NCBI GenBank assembly: GCA_032622095.1
Contig: CP136066.1
Location: 204,622,978 to 204,686,977, forward strand
Length of the DNA: 64,000 nt
From: Siphonodentalium dalli
Lineage: Eukaryota > Mollusca > Scaphopoda > Gadilida > Siphonodentaliidae
Direction of reading: 5' to 3'
Shown: positions 10,760 through 21,859 of the stretch, piece after piece
Numbering within the stretch: position 1 is the first letter of the stretch
Layout of the letters: each line of letters opens with the position of its first letter
Notes under the pieces: generated by a model
The model's input: the letters and a program-made list of their open reading frames with translations, nothing else
What the model was told of the DNA's origin: nothing
Databases searched by the model: none
Position numbers and translations under genes: made by a program

Positions 10760-13700
10760 AGGGCAGATGAGAGTATATCATGACAGCCTTTATACCTCTG
10801 GTTCATTCATCATGAATTAATGACAGATGAGAGTATATCGTGACAGCCTTTATACCTCTGGTTCATTCATCATGAATTAATGACAGATGAGAGTATATCA
10901 TGACAGCCTTTATACCTCTGGTTCATTCATCATGAATTAATGACAGATGAGAGTATATCGTGACAGCCTTTATACCTCTGGTTCATTCATCATGAATTAA
11001 TGACAGATGAGAGTATATAATGACAGCCTTTATACCTCTGGTTCATTCATCATGAATTAATGACAGATGAGAGTATATCATGACAGCCTTTATACCTCTG
11101 GTTCATTCATCATGAATTAATGACAGATGAGAGTATATCATGACAGCCTTTATACCTCTGGTTCATTCATCATGAATTAATGACAGATGAGAGTATATCG
11201 TGACAGCCTTTATACCTCTGGTTCATTCATCGTGAATTAATGACAGATGAGAGTATATCGTGACAGCCTTTATACCTCTGGTTCATTCATCGTGAATTAA
11301 TGACAGATGAGAGTATATCGTGACAGCCTTTATACCTCTGGTTCATTCATCATGAATTAATGACAGATGAGAGTATATCGCGACAGCCTTTATACCTCTG
11401 GTTCATTCATCATGAATTAATGACAGATGAGAGTATATCATGACAGCCTTTATACCTCTGGTTCATTCATCATGAATTAATGACAGATGAGAGTATATCA
11501 TGACAGCCTTTATACCTCTGGTTCATTCATCGTGAATTAATGACAGATGAGAGTATATCATGACAGCCTTTATACCTCTGGTTCATTCATCATGAATTAA
11601 TGACAGATGAGAGTATATCATGACAGCCTTTATACCTCTGGTTCATTCATCATGAATTAATGACAGATGAGAGTATATCATGACAGCCTTTATACCTCTG
11701 GTTCATTCATCGTGAATTAATGACAGATGAGAGTATATCATGACAGCCTTTATACCTCTGGTTCATTCATCATGAATTAATGACAGATGAGAGTATATCA
11801 TGACAGCCTTTATACCTCTGGTTCATTCATCATGAATTAATGACAGATGAGAGTATATCATGACAGCCTTTATACCTCTGGTTCATTCATCGTGAATTAA
11901 TGACAGATGAGAGTATATCATGACAGCCTTTATACCTCTGGTTCATTCATCATGAATTAATGACAGATGAGAGTATATCATGACAGCCTTTATACCTCTG
12001 GTTCATTCATCATGAATTAATGACAGATGAGAGTATATCATGACAGCCTTTATACCTCTGGTTCATTCATCATGAATTAATGACAGATGAGAGTATATCA
12101 TGACAGCCTTTATACCTCTGGTTCATTCATCATGAATTGATGACAGATGAGAGTATATCATGACAGCCTTTATACCTCTGGTTCATTCATCATGAATTAA
12201 TGACAGATGAGAGTATATCATGACAGCCTTTATACCTCTGGTTCATTCATCATGAATTAATGACAGATGAGAGTATATCATGACAGCCTTTATACCTCTG
12301 GTTCATTCATCATGAATTAATGACAGATGAGAGTATATCATGACAGCCTTTATACCTCTGGTTCATTCATCGTGAATTAATGACAGATGAGAGTATATCA
12401 TGACAGCCTTTATACCTCTGGTTCATTCATCGTGAATTAATGACAGATGAGAGTATATCATGACAGCCTTTATACCTCTGGTTCATTCATCGTGAATTAA
12501 TGACAGATGAGAGTATATCATGACAGCCTTTATACCTCTGGTTCATTCATCATGAATTAATGACAGATGAGAGTATATCGTGACAGCCTTTATACCTCTG
12601 GTTCATTCATCATAAATTAATGACAGATGAGAGTATATCATGACAGCCTTTATACCTCTGGTTCATTCATCATGAATTAATGACAGATGAGAGTATATCA
12701 TGACAGCCTTTATACCTCTGGTTCATTCATCATGAATTGATGACAGATGAGAGTATATCATGACAGCCTTTATACCTCTGGTTCATTCATCATGAATTAA
12801 TGACAGATGAGAGTATATCATGACAGCCTTAATACCTCTGGTTCATTCATCATGAATTAATGACAGATGAGAGTATATCGTCACAGCCTTTATACCTCTG
12901 GTTCATTCATCCTGAATTAATGACAGATGAGAGTATATCGTGACAGCCTTTATACCTCTGGTTCATTCATCGTGAATTAATGACAGATGAGAGTATATCA
13001 TGACAGCCTTTATACCTCTGGTTCATTCATCGTGAATTAATGACAGATGAGAGTATATTATGACAGCCTTTATACCTCTGGTTCATTCATCGTGAATTAA
13101 TGACAGATGAGAGTATATCGTGACAGCCTTTATACCTCTGGTTCATTCATCGTGAATTAATGACAGATGAGAGTATATCGTGACAGCCTTTATACCTCTG
13201 GTTCATTCATCATGAATTAATGACAGATGAGAGTATATCATGACAGCCTTTATACCTCTGGTTCATTCATCATGAATTAATGACAGATGAGAGTATATCG
13301 TGACAGCCTTTATACCTCTGGTTCATTCATCATGAATTAATGACAGATGAGAGTATATCATGACAGCCTTTATACCTCTGGTTCATTCATCATGAATTAA
13401 TGACAGATGAGAGTATATCATGACAGCCTTTATACCTCTGGTTCATTCATCATGAATTAATGACAGATGAGAGTATATCATGACAGCCTTTATACCTCTG
13501 GTTCATTCATCATGAATTAATGACAGATGAGAGTATATCATGACAGCCTTTATACCTCTGGTTCATTCATCATGAATTAATGACAGATGAGAGTATATCA
13601 TGACAGCCTTTATACCTCTGGTTCATTCATCATGAATTAATGACAGATGAGAGTATATCATGACAGCCTTTATACCTCTGGTTCATTCATCATGAATTAA

Positions 13701-14470
13701 CGACAGATGAGAGTATATCGTGACAGCCTTTATACCTCTGGTTCATTCATCATGAATTAATGACAGATGAGAGTATATCATGACAGCCTTTATACCTCTG
13801 GTTCATTCATCATGAATTAATGACAGATGAGAGTATATCGTGACAACCTTTATACCTCTGGTTCATTCATCATGAATTAATGACAGATGAGAGTATATCA
13901 TGACAGCCTTTATACCTCTGGTTCATTCATCATGAATTAATGACAGATGAGAGTATATCATGACAGCCTTTATACCTCTGGTTCATTCATCATGAATTAA
14001 TGACAGATGAGAGTATATCGTGACAGCCTTTATACCTCTGGTTCATTCATCATAAATTAATGACAGATGAGAGTATATCATGACAGCCTTTATACCTCTG
14101 GTTCATTCATCATGAATTAATGACAGATGAGAGTATATCATGACAGCCTTTATACCTCTGGTTCATTCATCATGAATTAATGACAGATGAGAGTATATCA
14201 TGACAGCCTTTATACCTCTGGTTCATTCATCATGAATTAATGACAGATGAGAGTATATCATGACAGCCTTTATACCTCTGGTTCATTCATCATGAATTAA
14301 TGACAGATGAGAGTATATCATGACAGCCTTTATACCTCTGGTTCATTCATCATGAATTAATGACAGATGAGAGTATATCGTGACAGCCTTTATACCTCTG
14401 GTTCATTCATCATGAATTAATGACAGATGAGAGTATATCGTGACAGCCTTTATACCTCTGGTTCATTCTT
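10760..14470. repeat. 60-bp minisatellite across the M4 exon b donor (about 61 units)
   Basis: The unit starts GTTCATTCATCATGAATTAA and continues TGACAGATGAGAGTATATCA, TGACAGCCTTTATACCTCTG. On the coding strand it contains ATGAATGAACCAGAG|GTATAAAG, which is the end of exon b plus its donor. The array is very regular: nearly all differences are A/G changes at two positions, and no unit changes length over 3.7 kb. It fills most of the intron between exons b and c. Confidence 0.97.
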
Positions 14471-14623
14471 CATAACAACATCCACGAGGATTTCCTCCCG
14501 GTTTTTTCCTGTAACGGCCTGATTAACACAGTAAGCATCATACTCGACTGGCTCCAACATCAGGGAAATGGCGAGGTTACGGAAGTCTCCAGAAAGGTCA
14601 GATTGAAGGTCATCTATACAGTT
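14456..14623 (-). CDS. Annexin module M4 exon b (repeat 1 end, repeat 2 start)
   Basis: The 168-nt exon (56 residues) starts NCIDDLQSDLSGDFRNLAIS and ends DVVMKNEPE. The acceptor is acag and the donor is CCAGAG|gtataa. Repeat 2 has VTGKNREEIL in place of the calcium loop. The last 17 exon bases, with one mismatch, plus the donor are repeated about 61 times in the 60-bp array downstream. Read-through would stop at once, because the intron starts GTA TAA in frame. Confidence 0.9.
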
Positions 14624-14710
14624 CTGTAAATGAGAAATATAGTAAAGTTATATATTGTAAAAGGCTTGGTATCAATATTCAGGTTCAGCCATTATGATTT
14701 GTTCATGAGT

Positions 14711-15135
14711 TCAGACCCCCAATAATATGGGAACATCCAGACCCCCAATAATATGGGAACATCCAGACCCCCAAAAATATGGGAACATCCAGACCCCCAA
14801 TAATATGGGAACATCCAGACCCCCAATAATATGGGAACATCCAGACCCCCAATAATATGGGAACATCCAGACCCCCAATAATATGGGAACATCCAGACCC
14901 CCAAAAATATGGGAACATCCAGACCCCCAATAATATGGGAACATCCAGACCCCCAATAATATGGGAACATCCAGACCCCCAAAAATACGGGAACATCCAG
15001 ACCCCCAATAATATGGGAACATCCAGACCCTCAATATAACATCCAGACCCCCAATAATATGGGAACATCCAGACCCCCAAAAATATGGGAACATCCAGAC
15101 CCCCAATAATATGGGAACATCCAGACCCCCAATAA
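14711..15135. repeat. 26-bp minisatellite (about 16 units)
   Basis: The unit is CAGACCCCCAATAATATGGG then AACATC. It lies in the intron between M4 exons a and b. The last unit is split by the insertion at 15,136-16,809, and its remainder continues at 16,811. Confidence 0.94.
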
Positions 15136-16809
15136 GTGTACCTTCAGACGACCATGATACAATCGTAAGTGGAGGAATCGGGCCCGACGAGATCATGGAT
15201 AGTTTGTTCAGACGATTGCGATGTCACGTGCATTATTATATCGTAGGTTGTTCTAAAGCATGTGATTGACTACCCTACCGTCAATTCCAGCTACAATTTT
15301 TACGTACACATGACTGCGATTACGTCGCAAGTGGAGGTAACCAAGGATACGCCACGATTTCGCATCTAATGTCAAACAGCGCTTGATATTAATTTATGAC
15401 CTACGATTTTGATGTGGGCATGCGCAGTCCATATTCCGGTTACTTCCTACGACGGAAATCTTTCCACTTACGATTGTATCCAGTGTTCGCGCTGTCGGTA
15501 GCCAAATTAGCCAATGGCTAATCTCTTTCGAATTTGGCTAATAAAAATTTCATTTGGCTAAACTTTTGGCTAATTTTGGTTTTACCCCAAATGGAGACGG
15601 AAAGCATAGAGTCAGAAAGCTAATTAATAAATGTGCTCAATAGATCGACATTCAAGACGAAGTTAGGTGACGAAAGTATTTCTATATTTTCGTAGGGAAC
15701 ATTACACAACTGTTTGACATCTGATCAGTATTTTTGTTTATATATATGCTTTGAAGAGAGTTGTTATCAGTGAGCGCAATTAATAGGTGAATACCTACTG
15801 GTGACGCTGTTGTTTTAAAGAGTGTTTTTTTAGTGTCCAAATAATATGCGGATTGTTTGTTTATACGCTGTCGATAACACCGACAATGTAAACAATACTA
15901 AACATGTATGCCTTGAAGAGAGTTGTCATCAGTGAGCACAATGAATAGGTGATGACCTAGTGATACCGCTGTTGTTTTAACTGACTAACTTTTCGGACAA
16001 AGACAGACATTGCCTTCTATACCACAGACTGAGTGTCCTCTAACGGACATACGAAATGACGATAGTAGATGTGAGGAAGTTACTGAACAGACATTAGTTT
16101 ACTGACGCCTAAAAAGACTTCTGATGTTCAGACATTGGGCTCTCCGTTGAGAGCCTAACCAGCATAATCGTCAAAACTTATAAGCTGTATACTGGTTATG
16201 TAATTTATTAAGCCGTCTGTAAGATAAAATACCTAAAATGATGCTTTGTTCGTTATAGAAGAGCAGTTCTTAACTCAATGATTACGTAATGGGTGTCATA
16301 AAGTGCATCCCGTCTATTAACCGGGCTTCACATCATAAAAGATTTGAATACAATAGATATTAATCAGTTAACACCTTACTAGAGTATAATAAGCCATAGT
16401 TAGTGGCTGTCATGGAATGGTGTCAATAGTGTCAACGGCATAGAGTTATTACAATTAGTTTAGCGGATTATAATTATATAGAATATTAGTTTCATGTTTG
16501 CGAATGCGAATGCCTGTGTGATATGTGATGATATGTTTGTATAATATTGTTTTTAAAGTAGTTTTTTGTGCTGTTTTAATTATGTTTTCATTATGAGTAT
16601 AACAAATAAAGTTTAAAACAAATATTTTAGTGATTAATTGTGAACTGACCAGAAAAACGATGATTTAATTTGGCCAAAGTTTTTTTTAATTTGGCCAAAA
16701 AATATTTGGCTAAAGTTTTTTTTATTTGGCTAATAAAATTTTCATTTGGCTAAACTTTTTTTTGGTCCAGCGCGAACACTGATTGTATCGTGGTCGTCTG
16801 AAGGTACAC
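15136..16809. mobile_element. Harbinger-like MITE carrying a hAT-like insertion
   Basis: The ends GTGTACCTTCAGACGACC are inverted and are followed by (A/C)(C/T)GATACAATCGTAAG on both sides. Flanks are TAA at 15,133-15,135 and 16,810-16,812, a 3-bp duplication as in the PIF/Harbinger superfamily. Removing the inner element (15,481 to the end of its duplication at 16,789) leaves about 365 bp with no coding capacity. Confidence 0.8.
15481..16781. mobile_element. Non-autonomous hAT-like element, 1.3 kb
   Basis: The ends CAGTGTTCGCGCTG are perfect 14-bp inverted repeats. They are flanked by an exact 8-bp duplication ATTGTATC (15,473-15,480 and 16,782-16,789), diagnostic of hAT. Next to both ends are several short ATTTGGCTAA motifs, probably subterminal binding repeats. 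No transposase frame is present. Confidence 0.88.
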
Positions 16810-16825
16810 TAATATGGGAACATTA

Positions 16826-17260
16826 TTTCTGTATTCTGCGGATGGTGAAGTGAACAGACGGTGATCAGCTTTTGGCTTTGATACATTCATTAAAGGCGAT
16901 TAATTGTGAGAGAAATTATCATGGGAAGTGGCCAATTTCTTTGGAAACGTGTATAATAAAAAGAATATCTGGTGATTTTGAGTGGATACCAAAAATTATG
17001 TCATTAGTGAACGAGAATTTTTTTTATTTTCGCCGCTCACGAAAAAACCTTTTGCCTTGCCAAAGCGCTCATGGCATAATTTTCGGTATCCACTCAATAA
17101 CACTAGATATCCTCTATTATATTCTATAACTCGCAAAGTCATATCATCTCAAATAGAACCAATGACATGCAACTGTATTTCTCCCATTCCTCCCCCTTGG
17201 CGATTGTTTTGATGTCCTATAATTCTTTCACAACCAAACATTTTTAAATTTGCAACCGAC
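16826..17260. other. Intron stretch with one foldback element
   Basis: An inverted repeat lies at 16,979-17,097: GAGTGGATACCAAAAATTAT faces CATAATTTTCGGTATCCACT. The remainder up to the M4 exon a donor shows nothing. Confidence 0.5.
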
Positions 17261-17693
17261 CTGTTTGTATTTGTCTTGGTATTTCTCCCGGATGTTTTGT
17301 CTCTGAGAGTTATTGTTCCTGGATATGACATCTATAATAGTATCCTCATCAGTTCCCAGCCCCTTCATTGCTTTATACAGCTTATCCCAGTCCTCATTAG
17401 AATCATCCGGCTTCTCATCCGGCTTCTCTTCTTCTTTCTTTTGTTCCTGTATTTCTTCTTTCTGTTGCTCTTGAACAAGTGATTTCTCTTTCTTATTTTT
17501 ATCTTTATCTTTTTTGTCTTTTTCGTTCTCTTTTTTGTCATCTTTCTCTTTTTTGTCTTTTTCCTTCTCTTTTTTGTCATCTTTCTCTTGTTGTACTTGT
17601 TGCTGCTGTACAGGTATTATTGTTTGAGCTGGTTCCTCCTTACTCTCCGTTTTTGCAGGTTTCTCCTTCTTTGGTGGATCTCGTTCCTCAATT
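17261..17693 (-). CDS. Annexin module M4 exon a (KE-rich linker and repeat 1 first half)
   Basis: The 433-nt exon encodes 144 residues. The linker starts IEERDPPKKEKPAKTESKEE, has a Gln-rich patch (VQQQQVQQEK) and then 11-residue DDKKEKEKDKK-type repeats. It ends EKPDEKPDDSNE. Repeat 1 with intact GLGTDED follows and ends DKYKQ. The acceptor is acag and the donor is CAG|gtcggt. This is the only exon a whose donor is not followed by the 38-bp array. Confidence 0.89.
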
Positions 17694-17747
17694 CTGTAAT
17701 TATTAAAGACATATTCAGGGTTTCAGACCTTCAGTTACAACAATTAA

Positions 17748-18051
17748 CCCTTTCATGACGGGTATTGTGCTGGTTCAGCATTAACCCTTTCAGTGCCAAG
17801 TCCGATTTTTGTATCAACCAGTATTTCCTTGATCATTTTTCAAATTTATTGATTATATGTGATAAATTGAGGGAAAGAGCTCTAACAGTACAGTCCCATA
17901 GGGACCCCCACATATATAAGAGAATGAACTGGCTTACAAAGACAAGGTAAATATTGTTAGGCTAATGTATTCTCTTATATATGTGAGGCTCCTATGGGAG
18001 ACTCGCATATATAGGAGAATGCATTGGCACAAGAGTTTTTGCAAAAAAGGG
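17748..18051. mobile_element. TTAA-2 MITE with TTAA-3 sequence inside
   Basis: The left end is TTAACCCTTTCATGACGGG at 17,744. A second TTAACCCTTTCAGTGCCAAG starts 38 bp further in, and the right end is ...AAAAAGGGTTAA at 18,055. Two palindromic modules, one damaged, lie between. Confidence 0.65.
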
Positions 18052-18070
18052 TTAACACAGTTCTAATTAA

Positions 18071-18437
18071 AGGCACGGATGGCCTTCACGGTGGGTATGC
18101 TGTTAAAATAGTCACACCCGTTAAAACTGACATAAACAGAAAGAATATTAATATATAGAAATATCATGTTCTAATACCAATCATATATATTGCGCAAATA
18201 GTATGTCATTGTCAAGTTTGTATTCTGTGTTATGTAAACAAACGCCAGGTTGTATAACATTTTTGGCTTTTGTTTACATAACAAAGAGTACAAACTGGAC
18301 AATAACATACTATTTATCCGATATTTTTCATTGGTACAAGAACAAAGTTTGTGTATATTTTATTATTCTTTCCATTTATATCAGTTTTTATGTGTCTATT
18401 TTAACAGGAATATCCACCATGAAGGCCATCTGTTCCT
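18071..18437. mobile_element. TTAA-5 MITE
   Basis: The ends are AGGCACGGATGGCCTTCACG and CATGAAGGCCATCTGTTCCT, flanked by TTAA (18,067 and 18,438). It is related to 36,926-37,419. Both contain an inner foldback around TGTTATGTAAACAAA. Confidence 0.7.
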
Positions 18438-18441
18438 TTAA

Positions 18442-18909
18442 ATCTTATTTTCACATCACAATTGGCTTTTTCTCACTTGAAACAGCTTTTTATTATACGC
18501 TCAACTGTAATTTATTGTCAAAATCACAGTTAAATAAATTTTGGTATCCCACCAGAAGTTATGACTTCCGTGTACCAATGCACTAAGGGAATATAAGTAC
18601 TCATGAATGAGTAGAGTTATTCTTTACTGTTCTTATAATGGTTATAATAAAAAATAATTTTATGCTGAACTTCGACATAATTATGGGAGAATTAAATGGA
18701 AGAACACAGGAACTATATTTCTCTATTCTTCGAATGGTGAAGTATTTGTTCTAATTGAGCGACGCTTTCAGAGCATTTTCAGTTTCAATGACGGAAATAG
18801 ACGAAGTCACCAGATGTGGAATCCATCAACATTCCCAAGTTCATTCACAGTAAACAGAATGGCTGCTTCAAATCCAATATCTATAGCGGAAATTATAAAG
18901 CATGAAGTA
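18442..18909. other. Intron stretch, nothing recognised
   Basis: This is intron between M3 exon h and M4 exon a. No coding match or repeat is seen. Confidence 0.5.
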
Positions 18910-18913
18910 TTAA

Positions 18914-19379
18914 CTCTTTCAGTGCCAGGGGCCGATCTCACCGGCCCTAATTTACAGTCTGTAAAATCGGCCCAAAAAAAATAAAAAAAAAGTTTTTTTT
19001 TTTTTTTTTTATAGATTTTTTTGGGTTGAATTTTTTTTGGGTATGTTTAAGCATGCTATAGCAAATTTAAAAACAAACTGGATAAAACCTTAGGGGCATG
19101 TTATAACTCAAAACTATCACCAAGTATTCATAGTAATAATTTTGATGCCAATGAAAAACGTAAGATTCCCTGGCACTAAACCTACAAAATAAGTCTGTTA
19201 AAGAATATAAGAAAAAATTATTAAAATTGTAAAAAATAATAACAAATGATGAAAAATTGTTAGGCCAATGCATTCTCTTATATATGCGAGGCGACCTATG
19301 GTCGACTCGCATATATAAGAGAATGCATTGGCACAGGGTATATGGGTTGATAAAAAAATCAGACCTAGCACTCAAAGGG
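18914..19379. mobile_element. TTAA-3 MITE
   Basis: The left end is TTAA then CTCTTTCAGTGCCAGG, and the right end is CTAGCACTCAAAGGGTTAA. One complete 68-bp palindromic module lies at 19,262-19,332. Confidence 0.75.
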
Positions 19380-19573
19380 TTAAATAACAAGATTGCATCA
19401 TACAAATCACCCAAAGAGAACATATGGAATATGGATAGACATTGCATCCTGTCTACAAGTGAATGGTATAATTAAATTGGCATTTTTATTATAAGGACTA
19501 TTTTAGTGCTATGGACTCATGTGCATGTTGGACCAATGAGTCCACAGGCCCTTGTGGGGAAAACTATGAGATA

Positions 19574-19775
19574 CAGTAATGCTCTAATTAATCGACCTCT
19601 TAACCACAGCAGAATTATGGGTAACTTTTCAGGATTTAGTTGGAAATATGGCTTGTTGCCATTCATCGGAAAGCTCTCACTGATGAATGGCAACAAGCCA
19701 TATTTCCGACTAAATCCTGAAAAGTTACCCATAATTCTGCTGTGGTTAAGAGGTCGATTAATTAGAGCATTACTG
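19574..19775. mobile_element. TA-1 foldback MITE
   Basis: This is a 202-bp palindrome with ends CAGTAATGCTCTAATTAATC and ...GAGCATTACTG, flanked by TA on both sides. Confidence 0.82.
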
Positions 19776-19940
19776 TATATACCATATGTGATGACTGCCA
19801 AGTTGCCATTTGAAAACGCAAAATAAACGAAAAGAACCCCCAACTTATGATGACGGAGTTTCCATGAGACTATTTTGCCACAAACTGATGCATAAATCGC
19901 GATTCTCACATCGCCGTCTGTAAGAGCCTTTATCACTCAC

Positions 19941-20062
19941 TTGTCCTTGAGTATAGCCAGCAGTAGTTTCCGGTAATCTCCACTCGTTTCTGATTTTATT
20001 TCTTTTATCACGTTCTTCTCATGAAGTTCCTCAAACTTAGCACCAACTGCTGGAAGATCCTT
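19941..20062 (-). CDS. Annexin module M3 exon h (repeat 4 end, module border)
   Basis: The 122-nt exon matches the other h exons until its end, LLLAILKD instead of LLLAVIGD, and then AA|gtgagt. The Lys codon is completed by A from the M4 linker exon. Confidence 0.9.
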
Positions 20063-20540
20063 CTGGAAAAATCAAATGTAAATTTGTTTGAGATATAAAC
20101 AATTCTATTGCACGACAATGATATTATCCTTATTCCTGCCACAATTACAACAACAACATATTTTTTATTAATCCTAATTTTAAGACTGAAATTAATAATA
20201 ATAATAATAAAAACAGATAAAACTGAAGACGGTATGGGAATATTATTTGTCTATAAATGCATATAATATGGTTTATTTCGATTTGAAGATCGTGGTAAAT
20301 CTATAGTTTAAATACATTTTGCTGTTGACGCTGGTAACAAGATAGGGTCATCCTTTTTTTGGTACACTTATGGTATAATCTGAACGTTTTCGCATGGACT
20401 TCTGTTCTAAAATTAGCCTCTTAAATTGTCCCGCAGATGTGATAGAAATTCTAAATAGAGTTGATATTAATTGACATCAACTTTTATGTACATATGTCAT
20501 ATCCATTATTTTAAATCCCAAAATCTATATAAATATGCTA
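20063..20540. other. Intron stretch, nothing beyond a short (AAT)n run
   Basis: An AAT microsatellite of about 5 units lies near 20,193-20,209. There is no other recognisable feature upstream of M3 exon h. Confidence 0.5.
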
Positions 20541-20805
20541 TCCAATGATAATTGTGTAGGTCATTTTGATCTAAACCCTCCAATGATAATTGTGTAGGTC
20601 ATTTTGATCTAAACCCTCCAATGATAATTGTGTAGATCATTTTGATCTAAACCCTCCAATGATAATTGTGTAGGTCATTTTGATCTAAACCCTCCAATGA
20701 TAATTGTGTAGGTCATTTTGATCTAAACCCTCCAATGATAATTGTGTAGGTCATTTTGATCTAAACCCTCCAATGATAATTGTGTAGGTCATTTTGATCT
20801 AAAGC
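20541..20805. repeat. 37-bp minisatellite (about 7 units)
   Basis: The unit is CCAATGATAATTGTGTAGGT then CATTTTGATCTAAACCC. A TTAA-1 MITE follows directly. Confidence 0.93.
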
Positions 20806-20811
20806 CTTTAA

Positions 20812-21193
20812 CCCTTTACCCCACAAACCGGCCAAATAAAGCTTTAACAGCCTAAAATATCTTCGGTCTGTCTCAATAGAACCATACAAATATGGATATC
20901 ATTGGAACCGGCTCCTTGACCACATTGTGATAGTTACAGTTATGCCCTGTGCCAATGCATTCTCTTATATATGCGAGTCGACCATAGGTCGCCTCGCATT
21001 TATAAGAGAATGCATTGGCCTAAAACAAATCTTTTTTTAACACTTTTTACCATTTTTTCTTACATTCTTTAACAATTTTATAATTTTTAATGTGTTAAGC
21101 CAATGCATTCTCTTATATATGCGAGGCGACCTATGGTCGACTCGCATATATAAGAGAATGCATTGGCACAGGGCCCTTCTGTTGGGTAAAGGG
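20812..21193. mobile_element. TTAA-1 MITE (piggyBac-like)
   Basis: The element is 382 bp with ends CCCTTTACCCCACA and TGTTGGGTAAAGGG, TTAA on both sides and two palindromic modules. It ends 25 bp past the M3 exon g donor. Confidence 0.85.
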
Positions 21194-21221
21194 TTAAAAA
21201 ATAATCAGGCTTGGAACATAC

Positions 21222-21334
21222 CTCTTCTCTAGAAACAACAACCCTGGACAGCATATTCTCCTTCGTGCCTAAACCTTGGAAGGAATCTTGAAGCTTGTTT
21301 GCATAATGAGCGGGTTCATCGTCGGACAGATTCA
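21222..21334 (-). CDS. Annexin module M3 exon g (repeat 4 first half)
   Basis: The 113-nt exon starts LNLSDDEPAHYANKLQDSFQ and continues GLGTKENMLSRVVVSREE. The GxGT loop is intact. It has a cag acceptor and a GAAGAG|gtatgt donor. Confidence 0.9.
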
Positions 21335-21490
21335 CTGTAATATGAAACATACCATATATTATTATTATTATTATTATTATAAAATACATTTCAAACGCAT
21401 TCCACAATCAATTAGTTCCAATGAGCATACAAAATAGAAACATCCGACATGAAATAAAAATATAATTTTGTCCTTGCATATTGTAGTATG

Positions 21491-21851
21491 CAGGGGCGCC
21501 GGAAGAGGGGGGCAGAGGGAGCAGCTGACCCCCCTGCCCTTGACCAAGGGGGGAGCGGGGGCAGGACTTGCCCCTTTTCTGGAGACAGAAAATGCTTTTT
21601 GTGTGTTTAATCTCGTGTTTTTATAGCAAAATGTGACTTTTTTGGTCCAATTTCACAAGGAATATTAATTTTTTGTCAATTTGATCACAAAACGGCCATA
21701 AAAACCGACAAATACCATTAAAATAGGGATTTTTGCCACAATGAATTTATGGTTATTTTCCCGAGTTTGCGGAGAAAATGCCCTTTTTGCGGAAAAGTGC
21801 CCTTTTTGTAGGCTCTGTCCGCCCTGCCCTTGGATGCTTCCGGCGCCCCTG
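21491..21851. mobile_element. hAT-like MITE, 361 bp
   Basis: The ends are CAGGGGCGCCGGAAG and CTTCCGGCGCCCCTG. They are flanked by an exact 8-bp duplication GTAGTATG (21,483-21,490 and 21,852-21,859). The left part is G-rich. There is no coding capacity. Confidence 0.9.
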
Positions 21852-21859
21852 GTAGTATG

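Noticed and set aside
10760-14470. CRISPR-like regular array
   Set aside because: Whole 60-bp units are repeated with no unique spacers, no cas genes are present, and the surrounding gene is eukaryotic.
14692-15196. Frames rich in Trp, Gly and Tyr on the minus strand
   Set aside because: They are translations of the 26-bp minisatellite in an intron, open only because of the unit sequence.
15481-16781. Transposase gene inside the 1.3-kb hAT-like element
   Set aside because: No frame of useful length with a recognisable domain is present; the element is non-autonomous.
18203-18586. Plus-strand frame of 127 codons
   Set aside because: It lies mostly inside the TTAA-5 MITE, is AT-rich and hydrophobic by composition, and has no splice or promoter support.
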